Under the pieces are notes generated by a model. It did no database searches. It saw nothing but the letters and a program-made list of their open reading frames with translations, and was not told the origin of the DNA. A stretch of DNA of 64,000 bases from assembly GCA_963575745.1 (NCBI GenBank), contig CAUYUJ010021656.1, positions 56,302 through 120,301 of the forward strand, in the 5' to 3' direction. Source of the DNA: Prorocentrum cordatum (taxonomy: Eukaryota > Sar > Dinophyceae > Prorocentrales > Prorocentraceae). The translations under genes and the position numbers were made by a program. This document shows, piece after piece, positions 54,501 through 63,991 of this stretch (its first letter is position 1; each line of letters begins with the position of its first letter).

Positions 54501-55505
54501 GAAGTCTTTGTTCCGCAAGGGCGGGTATGCGGCCTTGACCGCATCTGGCTCTGAGCGTAACCATTCCCAGGAAAGGAACTTGTTGTGAGCGATCGCCTGC
54601 ACTGCTGCAATGTTCGGGTCCATCAGGTCGCTGGCCGAAGCTTGATCTGCTATCCCATCTGCGAGCTCGTTCCAAGGGTGCCCAATGTGCGAGTTAATGT
54701 GGTGCCACTGGGTAGGTCGGGCTTGTTGGAGGAGGCCAGCAAGCGTGCGAATGGCGGCCCCCAACCTCGGATGTACGTGGCATTGGGCTTCGCCTTTGGC
54801 CAGGTTGATAACGTTGAGGGCATCGGGCGTGATCTCGATGGGCGCGGCGGTGTCTTGACCAAGGGCCCACATTAGTGCCCAAAGTACTGCCGTGAGCTCA
54901 GCTGTGTATGCCGTCACCTTCTCGTTGTTTGCCATGTCGTCTAGGGACTCGGTGACCTTGCCAGCAATGAAACCCCGAAAACCAAACGGGCCTCGTGAGT
55001 TGCGCCCGTCGTCGTACTCGTCGACAATAACTACTGCCCAGGCGGCTGTATGTGGGATGCCGTTGTAGCTGCCGTCCGTGTAGATGTGTGTCCGCCTGGT
55101 CGGCAGCTCGCGTGATGGGCACATCTCCAGCGCCATCCTTGCCATGTTGTGCAGGGTCGTAGTGTCGACGTCGGCGCAGACGTTGACGCGGCCTCGGCCG
55201 CGAAGGGTCTCGGCTACTGGGTCTTGGCTGAGAACTGGCAGCACTGCCGCTTGGCCTCTTTCTGGCGCTGCCGTGGTGGGGAGCTGCCGTCGCCTTCGGC
55301 CACGCCTGGCCCTCTCAGCATTGACGTACTCGGGGGAGTACTCGATGTCGTCGTCTGGCGCCAGTTCCATGCCCTGTAGAATGGGACCTTGTGTAGTGGT
55401 AATATGGGCTGGAGGTGGCTGTGATGTCGCGGAGCGTGTAGGCGGGGCTAGAGATATGGCCCCAGCCTGAGGCGCACTCCGCTTCGCGGGTGGTAGTGAT
55501 GGCAT
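51591..55505 (-). CDS. LINE ORF2, upstream part: RNase H, APE endonuclease, reverse transcriptase
   Basis: Likely start at the ATG at 55505 (MPSLPPAKRSAP); the frame is open eight codons further from a TTG. Numbering from that TTG: type-I RNase H at about 146-300 with IYTDGSYNG (D152), YTAELTAV (E211), ITPDALNVI (D236) and GHPWNELADGIADQ (D291). APE-type endonuclease follows at about 370-640 with CTYNCRSL (N378), LQETQSE (E425), GDLNGRLGDY (D536, N538), HRIDYILL (D601) and QDHIPVL. Reverse transcriptase occupies about 935-1312 with GGPDGLTNAVLR, SCYDLKEAFYS (motif A, D1073), GTRPGVPLADADFNLLF (motif B), LSFVDDLTGM (motif C) and HHKLLGT (motif E). All named catalytic residues are present. RNase H ahead of the endonuclease is unusual, since in most LINEs that carry one it follows RT. 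The frame ends in TAA at 51591-51593, in the middle of the RT. Confidence 0.85.
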   Translation of the reverse strand: MPSLPPAKRSAPQAGAISLAPPTRSATSQPPPAHITTTQGPILQGMELAPDDDIEYSPEYVNAERARRGRRRRQLPTTAAPERGQAAVLPVLSQDPVAETLRGRGRVNVCADVDTTTLHNMARMALEMCPSRELPTRRTHIYTDGSYNGIPHTAAWAVVIVDEYDDGRNSRGPFGFRGFIAGKVTESLDDMANNEKVTAYTAELTAVLWALMWALGQDTAAPIEITPDALNVINLAKGEAQCHVHPRLGAAIRTLAGLLQQARPTQWHHINSHIGHPWNELADGIADQASASDLMDPNIAAVQAIAHNKFLSWEWLRSEPDAVKAAYPPLRNKDFIIEATQPQAAPGAIQRPISTTTIKADLNVNLCTYNCRSLKAAVSFKSGKGKAAGKSKQSLSKVTHLAAQFADMGLHVVALQETQSEGDVRNVGEYVCYSSGHTQQNRGCDIWLNVSQPISASGAAKYLSAKDTLVLHQHDRLLIIKARVAGTDMVIASAYAPHEDSHAAEKREFWESAQRLSAKYRVDIFMGDLNGRLGDYESPGVGASGYPEATNGNGKHIISFAADTNMEVINTTRDPGNNSFTHVGSKGQHHRIDYILLSSSIAPYVASCSTEPGLDRGTAAQDHIPVLATLKWAVCKTTKASGPRPDLTNLNNDVAKASFKEILKQAPIIPWEVDVNTHCEEVTRVVNDAAIQAFGKAVKAARKPYVTKTTMGLIRARRLTLRVHRAVLRGEAHDDRPGRLVAHAHSLLGGEVGDSLSLWSRERGDDDGTIHDIHDYAHLLMNWTISPMVYAMAILSFLTKSGPLVASAVEKDRSAFLSRLASTASSASAANDAAAQWKAYRDLLRYGGRKAKFPAGKPMRLDKDGEVIHNSQDMADQELNHFAKIQAGKIVTADDLANKYNHDSKTRPFDGMLDLSMVMPLAVCQAQFAAAKAGTQGGPDGLTNAVLRAAPTEAARLLHPLFTKVATTVREPLSFKGGDLVAIPKGKGDPRYLQAYREILLNNVLGKHHHKYLRTMLNTTLAIALEDIQVGGRPKRGVDMAALAARLFTERSQAQGKCSMISCYDLKEAFYSVVVQLVHGIPGEEDEVKEVLENLEVPLWAQPQLEHLVANPGILDTVLDGSHLAALIAEGYRNRWTSHRFSQNLMAPHKGTRPGVPLADADFNLLFGRVHRMIDSYLAQRGLRPQGKPLDSSFACDTDPTDGPLQEHEPHGLSFVDDLTGMHVFTSPDHIQHEATGFCEAVYCAASTFGLQLQLTKTKVMIDFSGPGSRQARASFYSNGVPRIEVPLAESYVEVVRHHKLLGT

Positions 55506-55525
55506 TTGGCTCCCCTCATCGTAGT

Positions 55526-56790
55526 TCAAGTCGTCCGATCCAGCCCGCGCGGCCTGACTGAACAGAGCCCGCGTGATTGGGCGTGGAGCATGTTGTCACG
55601 TAGACGATAAGGTTCGCCATTCAGGGCGTCTGGGTGATTGGTAGCACCCGTGCCGCGGTGGGAGCGCGCTGATGCCGAGGGGAGCGTTGGCTTCCACCCG
55701 TTTGGCCGTGGTGAGCTGCTTGGGTCCGTCGGGACTGGGGCCACTGGTGATGCTGGTTGAGCTGCTGGGTCCGTCGGGTCTGGATCCACCACCAGGGCAT
55801 GGTACTTGTTGTGGGTGCTGCTGTTGTCCCGACGACTGTGGCTCTCCGCAGCGCGCCGTGCACGGCGTGCACGCCGCTGGGCTGATCGGAAGGCTGCGAC
55901 TGCGCGCGCTTGCTTCCACTCCTCGTAGCATTGCTCCATGCCATCCTCTGCCTCGCTGCCAGTCGAGTTTTGTCCGTCGAGAAAGGTCCCTTCCACGTTC
56001 TCGATCTCGTGGACTCGGATGGCGGAGGGGGACACGCTGAGTGCAAGGGCAGCCGGTAACGCATCCTTGCGGCCATCTTGGTGGCTTGTGACCTGAAGTG
56101 CTGACAGATTGGCGGATGCATCACTCCTCCCTGGTAGTGTGCCTCCTTGGTTGCCGCCTAGCGCCCCTCGAGACGCGGCGGGCGGCCCTCGTGTCGGCCG
56201 TGGTGGTGTCACGTTGGCCCCTCGAGACCCAGGTGACTGATACCGCTGTTGATGCTGGCTGCTGCGATTGGGAGTGGCCCTCCCACTGCCAATGCCAGTT
56301 GCGGTAGCACATCTGCTTGGAGTCGTGGCCCCTCGGGACCTTGGACTCCTGGAAGTACCTGATCTGGTGCGTGAGACTGTCGCAATCTCTGCTGGTCTTT
56401 TTGTTACTAGACGGCTGTCGCAATTAACCCCAGGGCCCGCCGTGCTTTCAGGCCTCTGGTGGTGGGTAGGTCGAGCATCGTAGTGGAGGACCCCACTGCC
56501 GTGCTGCGGGCTTTGGGCCCCAGCTGCTCTCCCCAATGCTGCCCAGGAGATCGATGCTGTCGAACTGATCGGAGAGCGTGAAGAAAGCCCACATCCGTCG
56601 TGCTCTGCCCTGTTGGACTCATCGGCCGCCTCCTGGCAGTGAATTCTGTCATGCATGACCTGAAGCCTGGCGGCGCTGCTAGGCCCCCTCCCCCCCTCGG
56701 GGGGATCCAGCGGGCGCTGCTGCTGCCTGCTCCTCGGCTCCAGGAGTTGCAGGAGGGGAGGGGGTTGCTGTGCCCCTTGTCTCGTCCCTC
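55526..56790 (-). pseudogene. LINE ORF1, C-terminal part
   Basis: The frame is protein-like from about 56690 (ARLQVMHDRIHCQEAADESN) to its TGA at 55526, with S/R/P-rich segments. A charged helical stretch follows (MEQCYEEWKQARAVAAFRSA, about 55910), then HNKYHALVVDPDPTDP. The stop lies about 20 bp before the ORF2 start. It continues the ORF1 product after frame changes at about 57.05 and 56.75 kb; the stretch between is best read in a third frame (RYQQRQNAEAAAASIERQYE). Confidence 0.5.
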
Positions 56791-58985
56791 CTGCGGGCCA
56801 CTCGGCCACGAAAACGTGCTATGCCTGACTCTCCAGAGTCTACCCGCTGACCCTTGTGGGCCTGGCTGATGTCTTCTCCTGGAAATGCGGGCGCGGGTCC
56901 AAACGCCTCTTCGAGGGCTGCAGCTGCGGCGGCGGCTGAGGTGTGCTGGCGCGTCAGGATGTCGATGCCCTCGTACTGCCTCTCGATGCTGGCCGCTGCC
57001 GCCTCCGCGTTCTGCCTCTGCTGGTACCGAGCTAGCCCTTGACGTGGATGCCAGGTCTGTGTCTGCCTCGTGCTGCGTGATTCCCCTCATCTCCTCACCC
57101 TCCTCGGGTGTGGGGTGATCCTGGCTCCAGGGCGGCCAGCTGGCGGGGTAGATCATCGGCGCATGGTCCGAGCCGTCGTCCTCCGCTTGGGAGTCCTGCG
57201 TGCCCACTGTGCCGAACTGGGTCAAGGGGGCCTCCTCGTAGTAGCGCCTTTGGATCTCCTCCGCCTCGTGGTCCCTCACTACGGACTCCAGCTCCTCCTC
57301 CATCTGTACGGCTTCCCATTGTGCTTTCTCCTCAGCATCTTGTCTGCGCAACTCATCTTGTTCGCGCTCGTATCTTTCTGCCTCCTCATGCGGGTCTGGC
57401 CTGTCGGGGCCCCTGGACCTGTCACGCTCTATGAGGGGTACATCGCCTTCGTCGGTCTGGCGGGCTGCTGACCTGGCTGACCTGGTTGATGCTGGCCTCC
57501 GAGGCGAGGAGCTGCTCTGCCTACGGCCCCTGTTGGCTGGGCGCTCCTCGGCTGCACCAGTTGGGAGATTGGTCGCAACGGGGGACTCCGCTGGGGCGGT
57601 CGCTGCCTCGGCTGCTCCTCTGGCTTCCTCGTACAGGTCAGCGGCCTCCTGGTAGTCGTTCATGGACTCTTGGGACGTTGGGGGGTGGCCCCCTTGGACG
57701 AGGTGATGAGCTGCCCTCTGGGTGAAGTCGTAGCCCTCCTGCCCGTATTGCCTCATCTCGGCGTACAGGCTGACCATGGCCTTGCGTTCACGTTCCCTGC
57801 TGGCTGCAATGGCTTCCAGGCTCTGCATTCTCAGCTTTAGCTCCTCTGTCTCCGACGCGCCCTGCTCCTCCTTCTTTGCGATGGCGTCGAGCTCGGTGTG
57901 TAGCGTGCTGGAGCGCTGGAGGCTTTCTTGCAGCGCGAGGTGAATGGCCTCCCCCCTGCCCGTCCTCTGCTGGCTGGCAAAGTCTTCCATGGCGGAGGCC
58001 TCCTCCATGCTGGCGATCCTGAAGGTGAGGGCTTGGGCGAGCTCCTCCTCCAGCGCCTGCTCCTGCACCTCTGCGTTGGACCTTTGCTCGCTCAGCTGCA
58101 CCGCGTAGCTGCTCAGTTCCTGTCGCAGGCTCTCTGTGTGCAGCTGCAAGTCATGTGCGCTCGCTTCTTCTATCATGACTTGGCGGGTGAGACTCGACCT
58201 TATTCGCTCAGCACTGCCTTCGAGCTCTGCCCGCATTGCCTCCTTGTCCTTCAGGCTGGCCTTCGCAATCTCCTCCTCCTCTGCTCTAGTCCTTAGCAGG
58301 GCGAACTGCAATGCCTGCACCTCGTGCGGGATCTGCCGCTCCTCGTTGGTGCTTCTCAGCTCCGCTGCTTCGTGGTATGCAACCTGTACTGCACGCTGCG
58401 CAGCGCCCGCCTCAAGCTTGGAGTACTGCTGGAGCTCGTGTATGCGGGCTTCAGCTGCCTCGAGCTCGCTTTTGGTCTGCCTGAGCCGATCCTGCTGCCG
58501 TGCTGCTGTCTGGACGATCCCTTGCAGCCTGGCCGCTTCTGCCGGCGGGAGGGCCCCTTTTCCCTTGGCATTGGCAACCACTTGGGCCTGGGCGATTGCC
58601 TGGACCCTGGCTGATTCGGCGGCAGCTTCAAGCTCGAGGGCGTGGTTCTTTTTGGCCTCCTGGAGCTTCTCTTCCATGACCAGCTCCTGCCTGGTGAGCT
58701 GCTGCTTGAGAGTGCCCGCTGTAGCTGTCGCTTGGGCGCTCTCGTGCTGGGCCTGTCGCAATGCCTCTTGCGCCTCGGCTCTTGCCCGCAGCAGGTCTTG
58801 GTAGACCCTGTCCTGGGGCTGCGGCTGCGCTCGGTGCTCCGCTCGAGCATACTCAAGCTGCTCATGCAGGTGATTTGCCCGCTGGGTCGCCGCTTCGGCC
58901 TCTGCCTTGGCTTGACTGAAGGCTGCGTCATGGCTGATTATCCTGGTCTTTATCTGCGTCGCGAACTCGCGCCTGCTCTCGGGCG
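56407..58985 (-). pseudogene. LINE ORF1, central coiled-coil part
   Basis: From about REFATQIKTRIISHDAAFSQ (58960) the frame encodes some 450 residues of Ala/Glu/Gln/Arg-rich sequence with heptad-like spacing. This is a long coiled coil, followed by an acidic, charged region (ERDRSRGPDRPDPHEEAERY) to about 57050. Coiled-coil ORF1 proteins that trimerise and bind RNA are typical of many LINEs; this role is inferred. After about 57050 this frame turns into S/P/R-rich out-of-frame sequence although it stays open to 56407. It joins the N-terminal part by a frame change near a C6 run at 58986-58991. Confidence 0.6.
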
Positions 58986-59760
58986 ACCCCCCTGACTTCC
59001 GCCAGCTCGGCAGCAAACTCATGCTCGGCTTCGGCATGGCGCTGCTGCTGGCGGGCCCGCTCCGCATTCGCCTTGGCCACCTGATCGGCGAAGCCTCTGG
59101 TTGCGCTGCCTGCCGAGCTGGCTCTTGAGCGTGGCGATCGCCCCACCACTCCCGCTGGCCAAGCTGTAAATCCGCCACCAGGTGCTTCGCTGTTCAGGCG
59201 CCTGTCGATCACGGCCTTGTGGAAGGCATCCCAGCTCGGTGCCAAGCCAAACCCGTCCGCGCCCCAGTCGCCCTCGTCGTCCGCCGCGCCGCCGTCGGCG
59301 AGCACGGCCCGCACGTCGGCGATGTTGGACTCGAGCTGCCTCAACTCCTGCTGCTTGGCCTTGAGGTCGTCCCGCAGCTCGTTCGTCTTGGCCTCGAGGG
59401 CGATGACTTCGAGTTTGACGGCCTTGCGCCTCTTGCTGAGCACCTGCAGCTGGTCATTCGGCCTCCTCGTGACCAGCTTCTGGTATTTGATGACCGAGAT
59501 TTCCATCAACTGCTCCTTCGTGCTGTCGCCCGCGGCCTGCTTGGCGACGACCAGGTCGCCGAGCTTCCTCAGCCTCTGGTCCGCGCTGCTCAGAAACTTC
59601 TGGATGCCTGCGCGGTCGGCTGGGGGCGCCTGCCACTTTGGGTGGGAGGTTGCCTCGTCCAGCGTGCAGGCTGCCACAGAGTCAATGACTTTTTGAGCCC
59701 TCTGGTCCGCTTTGCTGGAGCTGGCCTGGCCGCCTTTGCCCGCCCTGGGCTGCTGCTGCA

Positions 59761-59791
<31 letters not shown>

Positions 59792-59817
59792 TGGGGGCTG
59801 GCTGGGCTGCTGCTGCA

Positions 59818-59851
<34 letters not shown>

Positions 59852-59864
59852 TGGGGGCTGGCTG

Positions 59865-59897
<33 letters not shown>

Positions 59898-60127
59898 GGT
59901 TGCCATTGGCGAGGGCTGGCCTGGCCAGAGCGCCGCGGCCGTGATAGCGTTCTGCGCCAGGGCGGGTCCTCGCCTGCTGGCTCCGCATTCCACTGCTGTT
60001 CTTGCCATCCAGCGCCCTGCCACCTCTCCTGGCGCCAAGGGGGCGCTGCTGGGGGCGCTGCTCCTTCCTGGGCGTGGCCCTTGCCGCCTCGGCCGCCGCT
60101 GCCTCTGCCCTTCCCGTCTCGTGCCAT
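58928..60127 (-). CDS. LINE ORF1, N-terminal part (W/polyQ-rich, basic)
   Basis: Best start is the ATG at 60127 (MARDGKGRGSGGRGGKGH); the frame is open to 60490 but that part overlaps low-complexity DNA. Residues 1-70 are Gly/Arg/Trp-rich (WRQERWQGAGWQEQQW). Three long Gln tracts spaced by PSQPPWQQ follow (CAG arrays at 59755-59900). A helical region (SSADQRLRKLGDLVVAKQ, then LQVLSKRRKAVKLEVIALEA) and a coiled segment to residue 399 complete it. Basic Gly/Arg and Trp-rich ends suggest RNA binding. The frame ends at 58928, overlapping the central part, and the product continues in that frame. Confidence 0.55.
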
Positions 60128-60499
60128 CGCTGGCTGGGCAGAGCGATGGGCGGCCAGGCGCTCGGCCGCCGCCCGCAGGCGGAGCAGGAGCCTGTCCTGG
60201 GCTCTCTGCTGCCGCTCACGGCGGTGTGCAGCGCCCTCTGGACCTCCTCCTCGGCGATGTGGCGGCGCCCCGCCGGTGGGCCGCAGCGCGGCCGCGAGCG
60301 CCGCGGCCTGCGGCAGGGGGCAGGGAGGCACGGGTGGCCCCCTGCCGCAGAAGATGGCGCGCGGCGCGCGTGAGCCCGGCCTCGGGGGCTGGCCGATGCG
60401 CGATGCGCCCTGCCACCGCGATCGATCGGGCGGCAGGCGCCGACCGACCCCGATGGATCGATCGGGATCGGCTGGCCCGCAAGAGGCCAAATGGCTTTC

Positions 60500-60780
60500 G
60501 GCGTCCTCCTCCTCGTCCTCCTCGTTCTCCTCCTCGTCCTCCTCCTCCTCCTCCTCCTCCTCCTCCTCCTCCTCCTCCTCCTCCTACTCGTTCTCCTCCT
60601 CCTCCTCATCCTCCTCTTCCTCCTCTTCCTCCTCCTCCTCCTCCTCCTCCTCCTCCTCCTCCTCCTCCTCCTCCTCCTCCTCCTCCTCCTCCTCCTCCTC
60701 CTCCTCCTCCTCCTCCTCCTCCTCCTCCTCCTCCTCCTCCTCCTCCTCCTCCTCCTCCTCCTCCTCCTCCTCCTCCTCAA
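60500..60780. repeat. CTC/CCT microsatellite (about 280 bp)
   Basis: Almost pure (CTC)n with a few TAC, GTT and ATC triplets, directly upstream of the LINE ORF1 start. Homopolymer frames are artefacts. Confidence 0.95.
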
Positions 60781-60877
60781 GGATCCCCTGGGGGGGGCGG
60801 AGGCGGAGGCGGAGGGGTCCCTCGCGCTGTGAAAAATCACGACGGCGAGCTTTTTGCTGTCTTCGGCCTCGAGAAGC

Positions 60878-61005
60878 CCTTCTACTGGGCCCTGGGGCCG
60901 TCAAAGAACGATTCAGGATGAAGAGCGGGTCTCCCCAGGGAACTGGTCGAGACCTCTTGGGGTCGGCGTTAATAAAAAAACATGGCGTCGGGGTTCTGGG
61001 AGGGA
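60878..61005 (+). repeat. Dispersed repeat family A, copy 4
   Basis: GGGCCCTGGGGCCGTCAAAG, ACGATTCAGGATGA, GACCTCTTGGGGTCGGCG, AAAAACATGGCGTCGGGG and TTCTGGGAGG follow in family order. Confidence 0.7.
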
Positions 61006-61153
61006 GGAAGGCTTCTCAGAAGCACCCTGTTTCTCAGAAGGCACGGGCTTCGTCTGCAGGTATAGGGCTGGCGCTTTCTAAGACGAGCAGCCTCCTTCCA
61101 AGAAGCCTTCCCCCTCCCTCCGGCCCCTTTATGCGCGCCGCCAATATCAGAGT

Positions 61154-61345
61154 CATCAGGGCTGGGGACAGTCAGGGGTAGCTACGGATTCGCGCCTCGG
61201 GCCCAATTAAACTAGAGTGACCCTGGATCGCAACTATGCTGGATGATTCGGGCGTCCAACCATCCCGAAGCATCAGGGCTGGGGACAGTCCGGGGTAGCT
61301 GCAGATCCGCGCATCGGGGTCCCATTTTGGAGCTACCCCAGACCG
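61154..61345. repeat. 117-bp tandem duplication
   Basis: CATCAGGGCTGGGGACAGTC and the following GGGGTAGCT..GAT.CGCGC.TCGGG occur at 61154 and again at 61271. A partial inverse (GAGCTACCCCAGACCGCAGC) follows at 61331. Confidence 0.7.
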
Positions 61346-61699
61346 CAGCTATCCCTGATAATCCGGGCGTCAGAGCCAAGCGAGCGACGCAAAAACACGG
61401 GGCCGTATGCGCTGACATTGGCGCGTAAGCTGCCCGCGTAAAGGTCGCGCGCAAGCGCCCTCGTCTCCAATACAGCGGCCGCGCTGGCGGCCTGCGTAAG
61501 CCACCGCGTAAGGTCGCTACCCTGCAATCCGACGTGGTGAAGAAATACAGCATATCGCGGCAAATCCCGCCAGGAGCCTCAGACCCCATCTTTCTGCGTC
61601 ATTCTTCGAGCTGGAGCCATCTGTGCGGACCCTGGGGACCGGACACAGGGCGAAAAGGCCAGGTGCGAACAGAATTGCAGCGCCAGGATCTCGTGGCAC

Positions 61700-61880
61700 G
61701 CCATCGCTCAAGTGGATCGGAGCCGTCGCTCAAGTGGATCGTCGCTCCAGCGGATCGGATCGTCGCTCAAGTGGATAGGAATCGTTCTTGATCGTCGCGC
61801 GAGACCCGTCCTTGATCGTCGCTCAAGTGGATAGCACTGTCGCGCAAGACCCGCTCTCGATCGCCGCTCACGTGGACAGG
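61700..61880. repeat. GATCGTCGCTCAAGTGGAT repeat
   Basis: About seven degenerate units of CGCTCAAGTGGATCGGA / TCGTCGCGCAAGACC. The flanking GC-rich stretch 61881-62425 has no recognised gene. Confidence 0.75.
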
Positions 61881-62426
61881 AGCCGTGCCCGCACGCCGAT
61901 GGGGGGCGGAACGGCCGGGGCCGCGCGGGCCCGAGCGCGCAGGCGATCCTGCGGCGCCTGCGGGCCACGCGCGGCTGGCGGCGCGCGTCGCCGCAGCCCG
62001 CAGGCGCGGCGCCCGCGCCCGCGGCGCCCCCGGCGCCGCAGGCGCCGCGCCGCGCCGCGCCGCGCCGGGCGGCCGGCAGCGCCGCCGCCTTCGGGCGTTG
62101 CGTCACCGATCCGATGCATTTCGACGCGAAGGTGGCGAGGATGAACATCGGGAAGGCGAGGATCGGGCGGGTGTGGAGCAGGAGAGGGAGGAATTCATCC
62201 TCGTTCTCCTCCTCGGGGGCTCCCTCGGGGGGCGCCTCGTCGACTCTGCGAGGGCGTCTCGATCGGGGCCCGAAGTCGGGACACGCACGGGCCGACTCTG
62301 GCGATCTCGGGCGAGGGCGATCCGCGGGCGAGCTGTGCGGCGGGCGGGCGGGCGCATGCGGCCCACCTGCAGCGCGGCCGGGAGCGGAGCGGGCGGGGGC
62401 GCCGTCCCCGCGGGAGGGGAAAGGGA

Positions 62427-62525
62427 AGGAGGAGGAGGAGGAGGAGGAGGAGGAGGAGGAGGAGGAGGAGGAGGAGGAGGAGGAGGGGGGGGGAGGAGGA
62501 GAGGGGGAGGGGGAGGGAGGGGGGA
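62427..62525. repeat. GGA microsatellite
   Basis: (GGA)n passing into GGGGGA units. Confidence 0.9.
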
Positions 62526-62661
62526 GGCAGAGGAGGTCCCCGGGCGAGGCCGTGCCGCCCCCGCCCCGCGCAGGCGCCGCAGCCGGAGCCGCCCCCAGGC
62601 CTGGCCGGCCTGCCCGTGCAGTGGCAGTAGCCCGCCGCCGCTGGCGCGCCGCACACCTCGA

Positions 62662-62729
62662 GGTGACCCAAGAGGGGGTCCAGCGACCAGGGGGTGGTGC
62701 AATACATATATATATATACATATACATAG

Positions 62730-62761
<32 letters not shown>

Positions 62762-63367
62762 GTATACATATACATACATACATACATGCATACATACATA
62801 CATACGTACATACATACATACATACCTGCCTGCCTGCCTGCCTGCCTGCATGCATGCATGCATGCATGCATACATACATACACACATACGTACGTACGTA
62901 CGTACGTACGTACGTACATACATACATACATACATGCATGCATGCATACATGCACACATACATATATATATGTACGTGTGTGTATGTATGTATGTATGTA
63001 TGTTTGTAAGTATGGGTGCATGTATGTATGTATGTATGTATGTATGCATGCATGTATGTATGTATGTGTGTATGTATGTATGTATGCATGTATGTATGTA
63101 TGTATGTATGTATGTATGTATGTATGTATGGATGTATGGATGTATGGATGTATGGATGTATGTATGTATGTATGTATGTATGTATGTGTGTGTATGTATG
63201 TATGTATTGTGTATGTATGTATGTATGTAGGTAGGTATGCATGCAGGCATGTATGTATGTATGTATGTATGTATGTGTCTGTATGTATGTATGTATGTAT
63301 GGATGTATGTATGTATGTACGTATGTGTGTATGCATGTGTATGTATGTATGAATGTATATATGTATG

Positions 63368-63401
<34 letters not shown>

Positions 63402-63451
63402 TGTATGTATGTATGTATGTATGTATGTATGTATGTATGTATGTATGTATG

Positions 63452-63504
<53 letters not shown>

Positions 63505-63740
63505 ATATATGTATACATAGTGTATATATGTATATACATACACACATATATATAGGGGTGGTGCACTGCATCTGGGGCGTGTGGTACAATTCCGGGGCGC
63601 AAGTGTATTGTTGGATGTTCGCGTGCAACGCCTTACTTGCGGCACAATGCAACACAGTTATCTGGCGCAATGCATTTGCAATGCATTTGCCCAAAATCTA
63701 TTGCACCACCCCCGTTCAGCTTGACCCCCTTGTGGGTCAC
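62662..63740. mobile_element. TIR-flanked element enclosing a mirror-image tetranucleotide microsatellite
   Basis: Left end 62662-62704 and right end 63698-63740 are inverted copies over 43 bp without gaps. The outer GGTGACCCA and inner GGGGTGGTGCAATA are identical, and the middle 20 bp match at about 12 positions. Between them 62702-62970 is (CATA)n/(CATATA)n and 62975-63500 is (TATG)n/(TATATG)n, so the inside is itself close to a giant hairpin. A direct copy of GGGGTGGTGCA lies inside the right arm at 63555-63565. No coding capacity. Confidence 0.7.
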
Positions 63741-63848
63741 CCAAAATACCCGGGCATTCTTGCTCTGGGAAGCTTGGAGGTCTCTTGGTCAAGACTCACC
63801 GCTCGACGCCTCCGATGCGGTTCGGTCCGATGTCAATGGCGCCCGGTG

Positions 63849-63991
63849 CCGCTTCGATCCGACTTCGGATTCCGATCGGGATGCCGATTTTTCGCACTAG
63901 AGGCCCACACCCGCCTGCCGATCGATGGGCACGATTCCGCTTCGGTTCGACTTCGGATTCCGATTTGGATATGGATTTTTCATAATGGAGG
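63849..63991. repeat. 88-bp tandem pair
   Basis: CCGCTTCGATCCGACTTCGG (63848) and CCGCTTCGGTTCGACTTCGG (63936) start two copies, each with ATTCCGAT and GGATTTTTC-like ends. The array may continue past the window. Confidence 0.7.

Larger units (their letters stand above)
49212..60127 (-). mobile_element. Non-LTR retrotransposon with fused methyltransferase-like domain
   Basis: A roughly 10.9-kb LINE on the minus strand: ORF1 from the ATG at 60127 to about 55526 (coiled coil, four pieces in three frames), then ORF2 from about 55505 to 49377. ORF2 is one reading frame interrupted by a single TAA and encodes RNase H, APE-type endonuclease, RT, two Cys/His zinc fingers and a cytosine-methyltransferase-like domain. 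The 3' region contains a 77-bp tandem pair (49212-49357). No target-site duplication could be identified by eye, so the ends are approximate. Confidence 0.8.

Noticed and set aside
61708-63694. ORFs of up to 645 codons rich in YIHTYIHT or MYVCMYVC
   Set aside because: Translations of the (CATA)n/(TATG)n microsatellite with no domain outside it.
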